A stretch of 64,000 bases of DNA from Cristatella mucedo (lineage: Eukaryota > Bryozoa > Phylactolaemata > Cristatellidae), in NCBI GenBank assembly GCA_009760855.2, contig WPIO01000034.1:641001-705000 (forward strand), in the 5' to 3' direction. Below, one piece after another: positions 35,869 through 48,595 of this stretch. Numbering within the stretch: the stretch's first letter is position 1; the number at the start of each line of letters is the position of its first letter. The translations under genes were made by a program, and so were the position numbers. Under the pieces are notes generated by a model. It was given only the letters and a program-made list of their open reading frames with translations. It made no database searches and was not told the DNA's origin.

Positions 35869-36750
35869 CGTCGCTACCGCCGTCGTCGTCGCTACCGCCG
35901 TCGTCGTCGCTACCGCCGTCGTCGTCGCTACCGCCGTCGTCGTCGCTACCGCCGTCGTCGTCGCTACCGCCGTCGTCGTCGCTACCGCCGTCGTCGTCGC
36001 TACGCTACTCGTCGTCGTCGCTACCGCCGTCGTCGTCGCTACCGCCGTCGTCGTCGCTACCGCTACCGCCGTCGTCGTCGCTACCGCCGTCGTCGTCGCT
36101 ACCGCCGTCGTCGTCGCTACCGCCGTCGTCGTCGCTACCGCCGTCGTCGTCGCTACCGCCGTCGTCGTCGCTACCGCCGTCGTCGTCGCTACCGCCGTCG
36201 TCGTCGCTACCGCCGTCGTCGTCGCTACCGCCGTCGTCGTCGCTACCGCCGTCGTCGTCGCTACCGCCGTCGTCGTCGTCGCCGCCGTCGTCGTCGCTAC
36301 CGCCGTCGTCGTCGCTACCGCCGTCGTCGTCGCTACCGCCGTCGTCGTCGCTACCGCCGTCGTCGTCGCTACCGCCGTCGTCGTCTCTACCGCCGTCGTC
36401 GTCTCTACCGCCGTCGTCGTCTCTACCGCCGTCGTCGTCTCTACCGCCGTCGTCGTCTCTACCGCAGTCGTCGTCTCTACCGCCGTCGTCGTCTCTACCG
36501 CCGTCGTCGTCTCTACCGCCGTCGTCGTCTCTACCGCCGTCGTCGTCTCTACCGCCGTCGTCGTCTCTACCGCCGTCGTCGTCTCTACCGCCGTCGTCGT
36601 CTCAACCGCCGTCGTCGTCTCAACCGCCGTCGTCGTCTCAACCGCCGTCGTCGTCTCAACCGCCGTCGTCGTCTCTACCGTCGTCGTCGTCTCTACCGTC
36701 GTCGTCGTCTCTACCGTCGTCGTCGTCTCTACCGTCGTCGTCGTCGTCGT
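35869..36750. repeat. 18-bp minisatellite, about 45 units
   Basis: The unit is GCTACCGCCGTCGTCGTC. Variants are ordered along the array: GCTACC units to about 36380, TCTACC units to about 36600, four TCAACC units, then TCTACCGTC units. It is GC and CpG rich in an AT-rich window. Its length is a multiple of three, so a 406-codon open frame on the minus strand is an artefact of the repeat. It lies in a TPP2 intron. Confidence 0.95.
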
Positions 36751-37025
36751 TGTCATATTTGTCGTCGTTATCGTCATATTTGTCGTTGTTATCGTCATTG
36801 TAGTCGTCGTTGTCATATTTGTCGTCGTTATCGTCATATTTGTGGTTGTTATCGTCATTGTCGTCATCGTCATGGTCGTCGTTACCGTCATTGTCGTCGT
36901 TACCGTCATTGTCATCGTTATCATCATGGTCGTCGTTATCGTCATTGTCGTCATTATCGGCATTGTTGTCGTTACCATCATGGTCGTCGTTACCATCATT
37001 GTCGTCGTTATCGTCATTGCTGTCT
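36750..37025. repeat. Degenerate GTC/GTT/ATC trinucleotide-rich tract
   Basis: A continuous run of TCGTCGTTATCGTCATTG-like units, imperfect, extends from the end of the minisatellite almost to the TPP2 exon at 37303. It is probably the older, decayed edge of the same array. Confidence 0.85.
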
Positions 37026-37302
37026 CACTCTTTATCGACTGTGTTACCTTGTGTTCCATCTGTTGCATTCGTAATGCCACACTACTTCAAAGCTCTCACT
37101 ATAATATCTCCCTAATAACCTCTGACTGTATTTGTTATTGGGAGCATTTAAAGCACATACGTTGTCTGTCGCAATATTAATGCTAAAAACCTCACCTTCC
37201 ATGTATAAGCCCCTCTCATTTATCCGATCCGACATTTTAAAAAGCAAGGGGGGTTTATACAAGGGGTAAAATACAGTTGGTGGCATGGCTGCCATGCCTC
37301 AC

Positions 37303-37503
37303 CATTTTAAAGTTGTAAGTCAAATCGAGAGCGTAAATCTGCCGGTTTGCTGGCAAGCAATCACGGTGCGATGACAGCACGTGCAGGTTGCAATACGATG
37401 GTCTGACGGGCTGCACTAGGTATTCGAAGACGATCGCAGGGGCCAGCTTCTCGTCTCGGAGGTGGGCTGTAACATCAACTCTTCCGATGCCGTTAGAACC
37501 ATG
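37303..37503 (-). CDS. TPP2: TPP2 exon NGIGRVDV...LPANRQIYALDLTYNF
   Basis: The 67 codons read HGSNGIGRVDVTAHLRDEKL then APAIVFEYLVQPVRPS and LPANRQIYALDLTYNFKM. The human counterpart is [31 protein letters not shown]...LPNNRQLYEMVLTYNF. The acceptor is CTCTTCAG and the donor ATG/GTGAGG, in phase 0. The 18-bp minisatellite occupies the following intron. Confidence 0.95.
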
Positions 37504-37509
37504 CTGAAG

Positions 37510-39060
37510 AGGATTAACAATGCACTATCCCAGCAAATATGTCAAACACAACACACAGGCTTAACAGTTCAAGTTGAAGCTACAAACGTCCACTTGAAAA
37601 TGATAAAGGAGCTCATGCTAATGCTAACATGCTAACTAGTCGAAAGCTGATCAGTGCAATGCTGACTTCGATCGCAAGCAAACAACCAGCGGAACAGGAC
37701 AGCATGGCATTCTTTTGCCTCTTTGCTGCAAAATATCGTTACTTCGGCGAGTCGGAACTTAGTAGAAGAAAATCGAACGAAAAGTCATCCGTGGAGATGG
37801 TACTAACTTACAGCTACAAAACTAAATCAAATTAAATTAAGGGTAGGAATTTCTATAAAAAAAAACTACATGGATCTTTACAATAGGGCTCAACGGTAGC
37901 AACAGTATGCTGAAGAGCATGCCCGAAGAATACCAGCTCAGCTTCGAGCCTCCAAAGGACTGCACAGTTGTTTTCTGGTACTGGGTCAATGATTATATAA
38001 TCTGCCTCAAAAGGACCCATGTCATGCCCTCCTTGCTCTAACTGCTGCCAAATCTACAGACGGCATATTCAGGCATGTCTTATATCAGTAACATTTTCAA
38101 ACATTCTATAAAGTGGGGCACATTAGAGGCTACCTTTACTTCTTCATGTTTTTCTAAAACCCTATGACCAGCCATTATTTTTTGCCGATCCCAGCAAGCC
38201 CAAAACCATGCCAGTCTTATAAATTCTGTTAGCCTGAGGACGATAAACTTGAAGTGCCATTCAAACGGTGGCCAAGGCGTACCAAAAGCTTTAGCTCTGC
38301 CTTAAAACCCTATTTTCAGTGGACAGAGTGTCTCCGTCTCTTCTGCTTGGACCAGCTTTTTGCCAAGGCATTCTTACATTTGGGCTGCTCTACTTTTTGT
38401 TAACCAGACTTTTGAATGGCTGCAAATCATTTTGTCAACTTTAAATTTTCAGTCAGAACACTTCATCAATCCATACAAATCAAGATCTTGAACGAATCTA
38501 AGCTAAAAGTTAAACGCATGCTCGCAGCAACAACACAGAGAACAATAGCAACAATATAGAGGAAGTACTACGAAGTCACGAAGCTGAAGGCGTTTGTCAG
38601 CCTTACCGTCAACAGTGTTCCGGAGAAACTGAGGAAGCAAGAGAAGCAAGAAGAATTTGAACTCAGATTTATTCCGTCATACTTAATCTGTAATCTTGAC
38701 ATTTAAGGGCGTGAGGGGTTAGTCTCTCTGCTGGAGTAGCTTAGCTGAGGTGCATCTTCCCAATTTGTTCTTAACTGTCTCACCATTCAAAAATGTGTGC
38801 TCTCTCACCCGACTGAACTGCATCACAGGCAATTATCGCCACCACTTCCTAAGCTACATTTTATACCTCGATACCTGAATACCGGCTAATAACAAGTTTC
38901 AATCACGCTAACTTTTGACAAACAACTAACTGTAGCATTAACGAATGAACACATCTGTCCAAAATCGGTTCTCTTGACGTGACATACAAGAACAAGATCA
39001 GACAAATAGTTTGCAAATGTTGCAAGAAGCAAGCAAATTAACTATTGGAAAAGAAAGTGT
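37510..39060. other. TPP2 intron, nothing recognised
   Basis: Unique-looking AT-rich sequence between the exons at 39065 and 37503. No repeat partner was seen in the window. Confidence 0.5.
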
Positions 39061-39064
39061 TTAC

Positions 39065-39181
39065 CCAGCTCAGGGATGACGGTGATGGTTGAATGCCGTG
39101 GAATTCTACACTATATTCGATGCTCGAAATTCCAGGACTGGACCACCAATTGGCAACGACAACCTCGACCGTCACGTCCTC
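39065..39181 (-). CDS. TPP2: TPP2 exon ANWWSSPGISSIEYSVEFHG
   Basis: The 39 codons read EDVTVEVVVANWWSSPGISS then IEYSVEFHGIQPSPSSLSW. The human counterpart is [29 protein letters not shown]. The acceptor is TTATTTCAG and the donor TGG/GTAAAC; both ends are phase 0. Confidence 0.93.
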
Positions 39182-40373
39182 CTGAAATAAAAAGGCCAAT
39201 TAATTCAGGTCAACCAGCAACTGTGCGAAACTTAGATAACTGCAATTAACGCAGAGAAGGCAAAAACAGAAGAAACCCAGACACCTACAGCTCAGAGACA
39301 ATTTGCGCACCGGTAGCTCTTACTCAGCTCGAGGTGCGATCAGCAGGCATCGTGTCTGCAGTGGCTAGGGTTACGTGCACAATGCCATCGGTGCAGTTAG
39401 AGTGACAGCATACGACCTTCTAGCTGGGTACTGTGCATAAGTCATTAGGCTGTAAATCTATCCAACCTTAAATCATTCGCAGATCAGGCTATCAGTTCCA
39501 ATGCTTCCTAAGCCGGGACCACCATCGACTGACGTCATAATATCAGTTAAGCAAAAGCTAAAGGCACACCTGCTCCTCAGAGCCACATCATTTACTGGGC
39601 CCATGTAAACTGCTCTTTGCGTGATTATGCCCATTAACGAAGTTCATGCTTCCACTTTCCAATTGACAAGCTTTCTTTGAAGTACATATACATTTAACTC
39701 CCTTATGGTCGAAGTAAATGTCTTTTGTTATTAATATAATTATTGGTAAAGCTATTATTATTACTGCAAACTACTCAAGCAAATCTGCCGCATACCAAAG
39801 CTCGCAACGTAGTGGTTTAGTTGGCCTACAGACGCTGGTCACTCAATCGTTTCAATTTGCAAATGTGTCTGCCTATCTAGGCTGCGAAATGCTCACTCAG
39901 CCTTGGCAACTGCTCAGCGGCCATTGATAAAGTTGCAACTTCAGTGACCTGGTGGCAGTAAACTATACCTCGCCTTCGGCTGCTCATCTTTAACTACAAA
40001 CATAAAAGTGCCCGATCTGACGAACTGTAAATGAAGGTGGGCCACAGTAGGAGGGAGATTCAGTCACGTGTGCCTAGGCTCAACAAGGACTGCTCGGGCA
40101 CTTAGAAAATCACCACGCATGCAGGCAGGCTCTATTTTACTGCTGGCAGTTTTCATCTCTGCCAGCTAGATATTTAGATGACTATCAACACCGGCTCAGA
40201 GGTAAGGGATTCCCAGTTCAAAATGGAAAGCAATACATACTGCTTCAGCCACCTCTCATCGAGTTTGGACCTGTTTGAGCTGGCACTGTACAGACATTAT
40301 GTACTTAGCAAACATCAACTTTCCCGTGCACCTTTAAGGGTGTTCTAATATCGAGCAAGAGCTACATACGTAC

Positions 40374-40525
40374 CACGACCTGGAAGTAATAATTGGTCCA
40401 CTGGCCTTGACTGAGAGCGACCACCTTAGCGTTCGACTTCTTCAGACTTGAATCCTTCACGATTTGCCGACTGTGCAACTTGTACTGCGACTTGGTGAAA
40501 GAAGCAAGGACAGCAAGATGCAGCA
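40374..40525 (-). CDS. TPP2: TPP2 exon VLHLAVLASFTKSQYKLHSR
   Basis: It reads VLHLAVLASFTKSQYKLHSR then QIVKDSSLKKSNAKVVALSQ and GQWTNYYFQVV. The human counterpart begins FVLHAVQLVKQRAYRSHEF. I chose the donor GTG/GTACGT over the earlier GTCGTG because it keeps the spacing to the next WW motif identical to human. The acceptor is CGTTTTAG. It ends in phase 0. Confidence 0.88.
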
Positions 40526-41139
40526 CTAAAACGGTGATGCCTAGAGATCGTACCGGCTCTCCAAACAGATTACCCATCTAGATACTGCGTGCTTCCAGAT
40601 CGGATAATAGAGTCAAGAAGAAACAACACGGAGACATGTGCCACATCAATGGGGCTCACGGCCTGTGCAGACATAGGGAGGCATCTCTGCGTTATAAGGA
40701 TGCAGAGCAGCCCTGCACGGCTGATCTACCTAACCACAGAGACAGGGTATGCTAAAAACTGCATGCAGCAATACTGAAGTGCTGGAAAGAAAGTAGATGA
40801 ACGAATCAAGTGGTAATTGAATTTTGATCTGACAGTCTCCGAAACTTACAGCTTCATCTTTAGCACGACATAAAGAAGAGACTGCAACCCACACTCAATT
40901 CAGCTCAAAAGGTAGTAATCATCCCATCTCAATGCCTGTAGAACGCATAGTTAACTGCCAAAGCGAATCGTGAAATTGTGGACTACGACACCACCTAGGG
41001 GTGAAATGATTTTGCGTACGCGGCAAAGGACCGCTGCCTAAACAAGGTACTGGAGAAGCAGACATGCCTGTGCAGAGGCAGCCCCACAGTGGAGGCTTAC
41101 ATTTCTTCTTTGTTTAAGGATATATACTCCAATCAGCGA

Positions 41140-42612
41140 CCTAGCAAGTAAGCCCCAGTATGGTTTTTAAAGCTAATCCCTTCACAGTCAGCTTGCTTTA
41201 GATTTATAACTCCCTTATCGGGAATGCCGACTTACGTAAAGTCTCTGAGTTTTTGCTTGATATATCGACAGCATTTGATACCATTAATCCTTAAGTCCTT
41301 GTCGAGCGCCTCTCATCTCTTCTGGGCATCACTGATGCTGCTATGCATCGGTTAAGGTCCTACATCAGTGGGAGACTCCAGGGTATTGATGTAAAGGGAT
41401 AAAAAATTATCTGACGAATCACTGCAGCATGTGCTACGTCAGGGCTCTGTGTATGGTCGTCGATGTATCTTCTTTTCACAGTTTACACTCTTCTACTAGA
41501 CGATGTGATCACCAAGCACAATCTAGGCATGCACATCTATGCAAATGATACTCAGTTGTATATTTGCTTCGATCGCTCCCAGCCCTCATCAAATTCTCTA
41601 CAATCCCTTGCTGCAGGTATAAATGACATCTGCATGCAGATGGCAGCAAACTTTCTTAAATTGAATGGCGATAAAAACCAACTTCCTAGTTTTGGACAAA
41701 CCATGTAAGAGTCAGAAAATGGAGATCTAATGCTCAAAATCAGATCGTCTAGCATATCCCCTGAAGCATGTGCATAGAAGGTGTCCTGATTCAGGGGCAC
41801 CTTTGCTAGATCACCCAATCAGATCTTCAGAAATGTTCCTACTTTCAGCTATGGAACATTGCAAAAATTCTGGCTTGCTAAGACAGGGATACTACACACA
41901 AACTAATTCATGCACTTGTGATATAGTGTATCGACTTACATAATTCATTGCTGGCTGGTATAACGCCTTTGCATTCAGGTGCTTACAGTTTGCGTGAAAC
42001 TCGATAGCAAGGCTTTGCTGTCGTGAACATCGTAGTTACCACATCACTCCACTTCTTTTTGGCCTGCACTGGGTCCCAATCAAGCAGGATATCGACTTCA
42101 ATGACCGATCACGCACTTGTAAGTCCCTTCAGTCTCTAGTTTCAGCATCCCAATCAGAACTACTCCCCTGTCAGGGGGGCATCCTAAAATCTGCTTTTCC
42201 GAATCAAATCACTTAGCTACACCTCACGTGAGTCTGAAATCCTTTGGAGACCATGCCTTTAGTTTCTTTGTTCCATAAGCATGGAAATCATTTCCAAATG
42301 GCATCACGACATCCACTGACGACGATATTTAAAAAGAAACTAAAACCACACCTTCTTATCACAGCAATTGGTGGGTATTTGTGATTCTTCCTTTGTGGAT
42401 TTATGAGTTTTGACACCGAGCAAGCTGCCACTAACCATAAATACATGTTGGCACTGTGGATATCACCTTTAACCATGTTATGGGTTGTTGACATCGTGGA
42501 TTGTTATCGCCAACCATCCATTTGCAAATGGATTCTACACAACAAATATCTAATAGCTAGGAAGAGACTAAGTTTTTGAGATGCAATACAAATGCATTAT
42601 TATTATTATCAT
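41140..42612 (+). mobile_element. LINE family A, degenerate RT to 3' tail
   Basis: It shows LDISTAFDTINP (41240-41290), FTVYTLLLDDVITKHNLGMH and ANDTQLYICFDRSQPSS (YADD reduced to YAND), then 3' sequence ending AATGCATTATTATTATTATC. It contains many stops and lies in the intron between the TPP2 exons at 43778 and 40525. Confidence 0.8.
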
Positions 42613-43019
42613 TATCACGTGAGTCGTGGGTCCGAGTCCTTCGGTGACAGCTGCGAGTGAGGCAATATCCCTGGCTATGACTTTCCTGCTGCTGCTGCAG
42701 CGATAGAAGCAATAGAAGCAATAGAAATAGCAATAGATGCAATAGAAGGCTGCAGGAGCAGCTAGTCTCTCCTTTTATCAAAGTATTTCTTTTGATTGGT
42801 GGTAAAGCGATGTCTTGTATGCAAATACATTAGTGGCTTTGCTAGCAGAGTACAAAGACAGTGTCAAGATCTAATCAAATTCGACACGGCATGCATATGA
42901 TGGTAGATGGGGCCCTGCGATAGGATGCTGGGGGGCTGAGAGCCCTGCAGGATGTAATGATTTATACCAACTGCAAGTAGGGTGAACGCCATGCTTTTGT
43001 TTCAGCTATAAAATGTTTA

Positions 43020-43640
43020 AACATGATAATCTGTTTTAATAATAATTATACACTCGATAAAGTGCCCTCAGAGAATTCAATTTCTTTCTAGGCACTTTAC
43101 ATTTGCTGCAAAGCAAACATGATCAAATGGTGAGTGGTATCAATCTTGATAAACAATGCGAATAACATGATTAGGGGTGATATGCACAGTGTCAGCATGC
43201 AAGATTGGTAAGTGATAGCATGCACCGAGGCAGAAAGAATAAGCACATATAAAGAACAAATCACAGGGACCCACAAATGCTGTCATAAGTAGGTGTACTT
43301 TTAATTTCTTTTTCAGTGTGTTCAATATCGGGGATGTCGTGATGGAAGTCGGCAGTGAGTTCAAGGCTTTGTGAGCATATGAACTACAGGCACGATCTCC
43401 AAATGATTTGAGATTTGTATGTTTGTTTGTTTTTGGTAAACAGTTAGTTTCCGAAAGCTGGTGGTACAATGCTTGGCCTGGTGGGGAAGTAAATTTGAAG
43501 GGTAGGCTGGAGCCAAAAAAATAAAGAAACCTAAAAGTGAGCGACAAAACTTTGAAGTCAATCCGTTGCACGACTGGTGGCCAGTGCAGGTCGGCGAGAA
43601 GTGGCGTACCCCAAATATTAGCTAAGACAGTGAGGAGGTA
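43020..43640 (-). mobile_element. LINE family A 3' fragment, minus strand
   Basis: The reverse complement gives LLADLHWPPVVQRIDFKVLS, SFGDRACSSYAHKALNSLPT and the tail GCCTAGAAAGAAATTGAATT with an ATTATTA end at 43020-43050. It is one of the few LINE A copies in the same orientation as TPP2. Confidence 0.82.
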
Positions 43641-43777
43641 GATGGGGTTACACAAAGACCAAAGAAATACGGCATGGAATTACAAATCACAGCATTTAAT
43701 TCGGTAGAAAGTGAATCGGCAGAGCCCTGCCAAGCTAGTGATAATTTTGAACTGAAATGGTAGTGAGGAGCACTAAC

Positions 43778-43869
43778 CTGCCCAAGTAGCACCTCGAGGC
43801 ACCCGAATGAAGTGCCTCTCAATGGCTCCAGGTCGCATCTGCTTGCTGTATGTCAGCCTGAAGTTGCTG
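43778..43869 (-). CDS. TPP2: TPP2 exon RPGAIERHFIRVPRGATWA
   Basis: It reads SNFRLTYSKQMRPGAIERHF then IRVPRGATWA, matching human [31 protein letters not shown].GATWA is a strong TPP2 signature. The acceptor is TAGTGATAG and the donor GCAG/GTTAGT, in phase 1. It splices in frame to the next recognised exon, but that omits about 14 residues present in human, so a tiny exon may have been missed in the 3.2 kb intron. Confidence 0.92.
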
Positions 43870-44307
43870 CTATCACTAAAACTTAAACAAAAAGCTCACA
43901 TCAGCTGCATCATGCAACAATGTGCATCAATCTCCCGCACCACTGCCCTGCAAATGCAGACAGAGCAAGGATTGACTAGTCCAGACAGCCCTCACGCCCA
44001 TAGTAAATGCATGCCTGTTTAGCATTTTTAATTGTGATCTTCTTTGCTAAGTAAGGTGTTATTGTGTATGCACACTTCACTATCCTGATATTTATTTCTA
44101 GGCGTAATATTTCTAGTTGCAATATTAATTAGCTCAACTGTTTTACCGTGACTGTACTCAATTCAAAATAGAAAACCCACAGAAATTACAAGTAACATTT
44201 TCTGTTGTACCTGATCACTCTATCTAGTTTTCAATGAGAGCAAATGAGTACTAGTGGCCATCGGTTTTGCCGAACTCACCCAACTATGGCTGCCTGCTCG
44301 ACTACTG

Positions 44308-44333
44308 CTATATATATATATATATATATATAT
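44308..44333. repeat. (TA)n microsatellite
   Basis: Thirteen TA units. Confidence 0.93.
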
Positions 44334-45484
44334 CAAACTTGGTTTGCAGTAGCTAGTTCTGCCTGCTGTCACGAACGTGGCGGTCGTTGCTATCGAAAAG
44401 GCAACGATGGCAAGAAAACTTGGTCAAACTTGTTGGAAACCCGTCACCTTCTTGAATCTTCAAGTCCCTTATGACTGCCAGCCATACGTTAGCAAACAAC
44501 TTCCGGCAGGTTGTCAGGCTCTTGTAATCAGCTTTGAGGTTCTCATTCCTGAGTGAGCAAGAGGAAGAGATGAGTCCCAGTTCACATTATGGAGCAGCAC
44601 GGGTTTGAGGCTGCCGGATAAGCTGTCTCCGAAGGGGCTTCACTCATTCTGATTACATGCGATTACTATTGCCCCAAAAAAACTCGTCAGGTTAGTCACA
44701 TTGTGACAGCAATAGAAGGGAGAAGCAGAGCCTATATTTGGGACTGTCACACGTGCACCTGCATATATCCCTGTCCTATTTCTCCTCCTCGCTATCAGTC
44801 TCAGGGTACATCTCTTTTCTCTACCATTCTAAATAGCGAGCCCCTCTACAAGCATAAAACTATTGCTCTCCCTTACTTCCTCTTCCTCGTTATCCATTTA
44901 TCCCGAATATTAGCGAATGGCAAGGCCCAAGGGAATGTCACCTGACCCGAGCAGAGAGAACAGTCTGTGGTGCAGGGTGGCAGCACCCCTTCCATCCTAG
45001 AAAATTCATCTCAAGCAGACTCGCCAGGTCAGTTACATTGTGGCAGGGAAAAGAGGGGCAGAAGCAGAGACGATGTCGCCGGGCAAGAAGTAGAAGCAAT
45101 CTCGGAAGATGCTACATTTCATTTGAGAACTGCACACTTACGCCTGTCTATCTTCCTGTAAACACTGCGTATGGTAAACGATACATCTAAGACGAGCATA
45201 GAGCTTAGCTGTTTGTTGTTTGACCGTAGTACCTAAGAAATTAGGAGCTTGTGGATATCCCTAGTACAAATGTTAGCAGTTGGCACACCTCAATGGACAG
45301 TCGCCTGATTCAAGCTGCAGTGCTGACTGGCAACGCCTAATAGAAGACCGTCCCCTCCTAGAACCGTCCCTGATCTGAGGTATATGTGGCAAGCCACCCC
45401 TGGTTGAAGCAACTACTAGCCACTGCTAGTCGGCATAGCTGCGCATCGTCACAGCAGCTGCAGCCAAGCTTGTGCAAGCGGTAC

Positions 45485-45561
45485 CTCTCTGGCACAATGA
45501 CAGTGACAGGAATGCAGAAGGTGGGTCCTTTCTCGACGTCGGCAATATCGTAGGCCTTCAC
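45485..45561 (-). CDS. TPP2: TPP2 exon VKAYDIADVEKGPTFCIPVT
   Basis: It reads VKAYDIADVEKGPTFCIPVT then VIVPE, matching human VCGYDIASPNAGPLFRVPITAVIA. The acceptor is CGTTTGCAG. The donor GAGAG/GTACCG leaves phase 2, which agrees with the next exon: the joined codon is Ser and gives PESSNFRLTY. Confidence 0.92.
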
Positions 45562-45722
45562 CTGCAAACGGCCGAAGATCACTCAACTTTTCGAAGGTCA
45601 CGAGTACCACACAAGCCTGACCAGGGCGCTGTCCCGAAACAGGCAGGAAGTGGACAAGCGGCCAAGCGGCCAAGCAGCCGACCGATGTGTGGCTCAGCTA
45701 GAAAACTGCCGGACGAGCAAAC

Positions 45723-45883
45723 CTGAGCAAAGTGAGCCACGCCGGCGCTCAGCCCAGCAGGGTTGACGCGAATAGTGAACGAGCGCTCCATGTTCATGAG
45801 CTCGAGAGACTGAGGCACACTGACGAACGGCTGGTCAGCCACGAGTGCCAGCCGCATCGAGAAGGCCAACTTGTCCTGCGGCT
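45723..45883 (-). CDS. TPP2: TPP2 exon with LELMNMERSFTIRVNPAGL
   Basis: It reads KPQDKLAFSMRLALVADQPF then VSVPQSLELMNMERSFTIRV and NPAGLSAGVAHFAQ. The human counterpart is [28 protein letters not shown]...INIRVDPRGLREGLHYTEV. The acceptor is CATTGCAG and the donor CAG/GTTTGC, ending in phase 0. Confidence 0.93.
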
Positions 45884-46289
45884 CTGCAATGGCGAGCAAC
45901 ATTGACAGGGCAGCACTCGTTGCACTCGCAAAAGTGACAAGGCGGATACAAGCAGCAGATGTTCTGCTCCACGGCAGACACTCGGACCAAAGAATGCTAA
46001 TCGGTCGGTAAAAGAAGAAACTCGAGTAGTTCACTTCGCAAGCAGCAAAGCCATGTGGACACGTTTGGGGAGGGACCACTCACTGGCTCACTCGCTGCCT
46101 CTGCAGCCGACAGGTGGTAGACCGCATCCAAGAACGCTTGCCATCACATGCCATGCAAGGGACAGGCGGTAAGGAGCAATGCAGCAGGAGCGCAGTAGTA
46201 AGAGGCAGCAGGCAACCGACAGCAGCAGCAGCTGCTGCTGCAGGTATTACTGCAAAAGGAAGCCACGTGCAGCAGCCAGCTGTGCTTAC

Positions 46290-46467
46290 TCGTGTACGGC
46301 TCAAAGAACTCGGGCTTGATGGTGACCACGTGATCAGACGTTCGGTGGGTCTCTCGGAACTCTCGCAGGTAAACGCCTCGGCAGTTGCTTGCCAACGAGA
46401 TGGTGAAGCTAACATTAGCCTCAGGGGCTGAACGTTTCTCAACAGCGTAATTAAACGCTTTGTCAAC
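46290..46467 (-). CDS. TPP2: TPP2 exon with CRGVYLRE motif
   Basis: It reads VDKAFNYAVEKRSAPEANVS then FTISLASNCRGVYLREFRET, matching human VDKAYDYLVQ...FTVTVGNNRGIYLRDPVQ. This is the start of the beta-rich TPP2-specific region after the catalytic domain. The acceptor is CCTTTCAG and the donor ACGA/GTAAGC, in phase 1. Confidence 0.94.
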
Positions 46468-46469
46468 CT

Positions 46470-48475
46470 GAAAGGACCAGACACATGCAAAACTTTCATT
46501 AGTCTTACCCATGCTGACAAGAAAGATGACAACTACAGAGCTAGCAAGGTTAGGCGTTCATTACATAGTGCCATCTACTTCGTGCAGACCCACCGCTGCT
46601 GCAGCAGCATCTTCTAATATCTAGTGTTTCCACAAACACCGTTAAAACGTCTCATAATTTCTAGCTAGAATATGCATTCAAGCTTGATAGTGGGTGTCAC
46701 ATTGCTGATAAGGTAAGAACGACATCTAAGGAAAGAAGAGCCAGCAAACAGATCGTGCATAATTGGGACCCTGTGGCGCTACAGATATTTGTGACAAAAG
46801 GAAACCTAGGTAATCCTGTTATTTTGCATTAAAGAGTTGCCACGCTCACAGTGACTGACAAGCCCGGTTGCAAAGTTTTGCAAAAAAAAAGTCTGTAAGA
46901 ACCTTAACGATCTGGTTCCAAAGACCTGCAAGGAGAAAGTTACAGCAGTCTGGGCATTATGTCCACAATGGTTCGACTAACTTAACTGTATTGAGTACGT
47001 CTTAGCATACCGATTGTTTGCAATACTACATTGGCAAAACTTGCGTGATAAGAAAAGTGCACGAGATCAAACATCAGGTAGGCCCCCTAATGGCATCTCT
47101 GGGTACTAGTGGTACTACTACAAGTGGAACAGTGCACAAAACACAAGCTTCCGAATCTTTGCCCCTCCCGGAGATAAATCTCTAGCCCCTTTGTAAATCT
47201 TGCGATCCGGGTGTGATGCCACTTAGTAGGCTGCAACTGCTGAGCAATGCTACTGCATCACATTCAGTGGCAATTTGCGGTCTGATAAAGGTCAAGTCAA
47301 TTTCAATGAATCCATTCGAGGACTTCGTGACTAAGCGACTCATCTGCACATCAAAGCTACAGCAATTGTCAGCCACCCAACCCAGTTTCTAAGTGTTTTT
47401 ATAAAGTGCCAAGGCAATCGCCAGGTCCTACTATGCCGGCTTGCACCAGCAAAGCCAAATCGAGCAAGTTCGTCATTCACAAATTTAATGCTTACAATCA
47501 GGGTACCATATGCTTTGGCCCATAACTACGACCGCCATAATGCTTGCCCGGTTCTGGACGCTGTGAACGTGGCATGCCCCGAAGGCAGCTAGCACTAGCA
47601 CCAGCCGAGCCTGACTATACACCTATAGAAACATCTGACTATATCCTGTAGGTGCGAGGCTGAGCACATCTGGCTGCTCTTATGCCCGACTAACAAACAG
47701 ACCTGCACCAAACGATTCACAGCACCTCATCTTTCCTTCGACAAAGTGACTGACAATGGACTCAGCGATTCCCTGCGGCTCGCAGACCTACAGCGTGTCT
47801 AGATCCCGGTTCTGCTGCTCCTAGCTCAGCCCCAAGCATGCATGTGAGCATGTAGTACAAGTCTAAATTTCCATCCTGGATGCTATGAAGAACATAAATG
47901 GCAGGACTGCTACTTTATTTCTCTCTATAAGAGATTGTTTTGCCAGCACGTTGGTAGTTGTAATTGGTTATGAATTAAGTTTCCTGACACAACCATTTAA
48001 ACATGGAGTGGGCCTTTCTTACATTAGGAACCACTAACAATGTTTAGCTGCTAGGCCTTGGTAGCAGCACCCCTAAGCAAAAGGCTCTGGTTGCTACCGA
48101 ATGCCCTCGCTGCTGTGACAGCTGCCAGAAATGTATCAACTCAAGCACAGGCTTCAAGCTGAGGCGTCATTAGGAGGTGCTGGAATGTAAAGGTAATTTG
48201 CAGTGCAAGTCTGCAATCGTTTACAAGTCTGCACTTGGCCTGTTACAAAATACTTTCTCCCTGTGAGGTTCTATACCACGACCATCCTGCAATAGGCACT
48301 AAGCAATGCAGTAGTGCTGTAGTTGCAGCTTCGTTGTGGACACGATATGGAGGACTGATAACATAGATGTGATACGAGTACTGCATAAAAAGTAAATGGA
48401 ACTACACAAATAAAGCCATGAAGCAGTTGTTGCAGCAGCTGCAGCTGCAACAGTAGCAGCTGCTGCTTTAGCTGC
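46470..48475. other. TPP2 intron, nothing recognised
   Basis: Apart from a CAG/CTG-rich patch near 48420-48470 beside the donor of the 48480 exon, no motif or repeat partner was seen. The missing Ser exon was searched for here without success. Confidence 0.5.
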
Positions 48476-48479
48476 AGAC

Positions 48480-48595
48480 CTGCAAAACGCCTTCGCCTTG
48501 TGCAAACGACTCCACCCTGTCTATGCTCTGCGCCGTGTTGGCCACTGCACGACGAATGCTGTACGGTGTGTACTTGATGCCACGTGCTTTCAGGC
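48480..48595 (-). CDS. TPP2: TPP2 exon after the catalytic Ser (GLKARGIKYT...FAQGEGVLQ)
   Basis: It reads GLKARGIKYTPYSIRRAVAN then TAQSIDRVESFAQGEGVLQ, matching human GLKANNIDYTVHSVRRALENTA...FAQGHGIIQ. It closes the subtilase domain. The acceptor is TGTTCTAG. The donor CAG/GTCTGC is weak, but phase 0 agrees with the next exon starting VDKAF. The upstream phase does not match the exon at 48694-48754. Confidence 0.92.

Noticed and set aside
35860-37080. 406-codon minus-strand open frame rich in Thr-Ala-Val
   Set aside because: It is produced by the 18-bp minisatellite, whose unit is a multiple of three; it lies wholly in a TPP2 intron and has no signal or domain.
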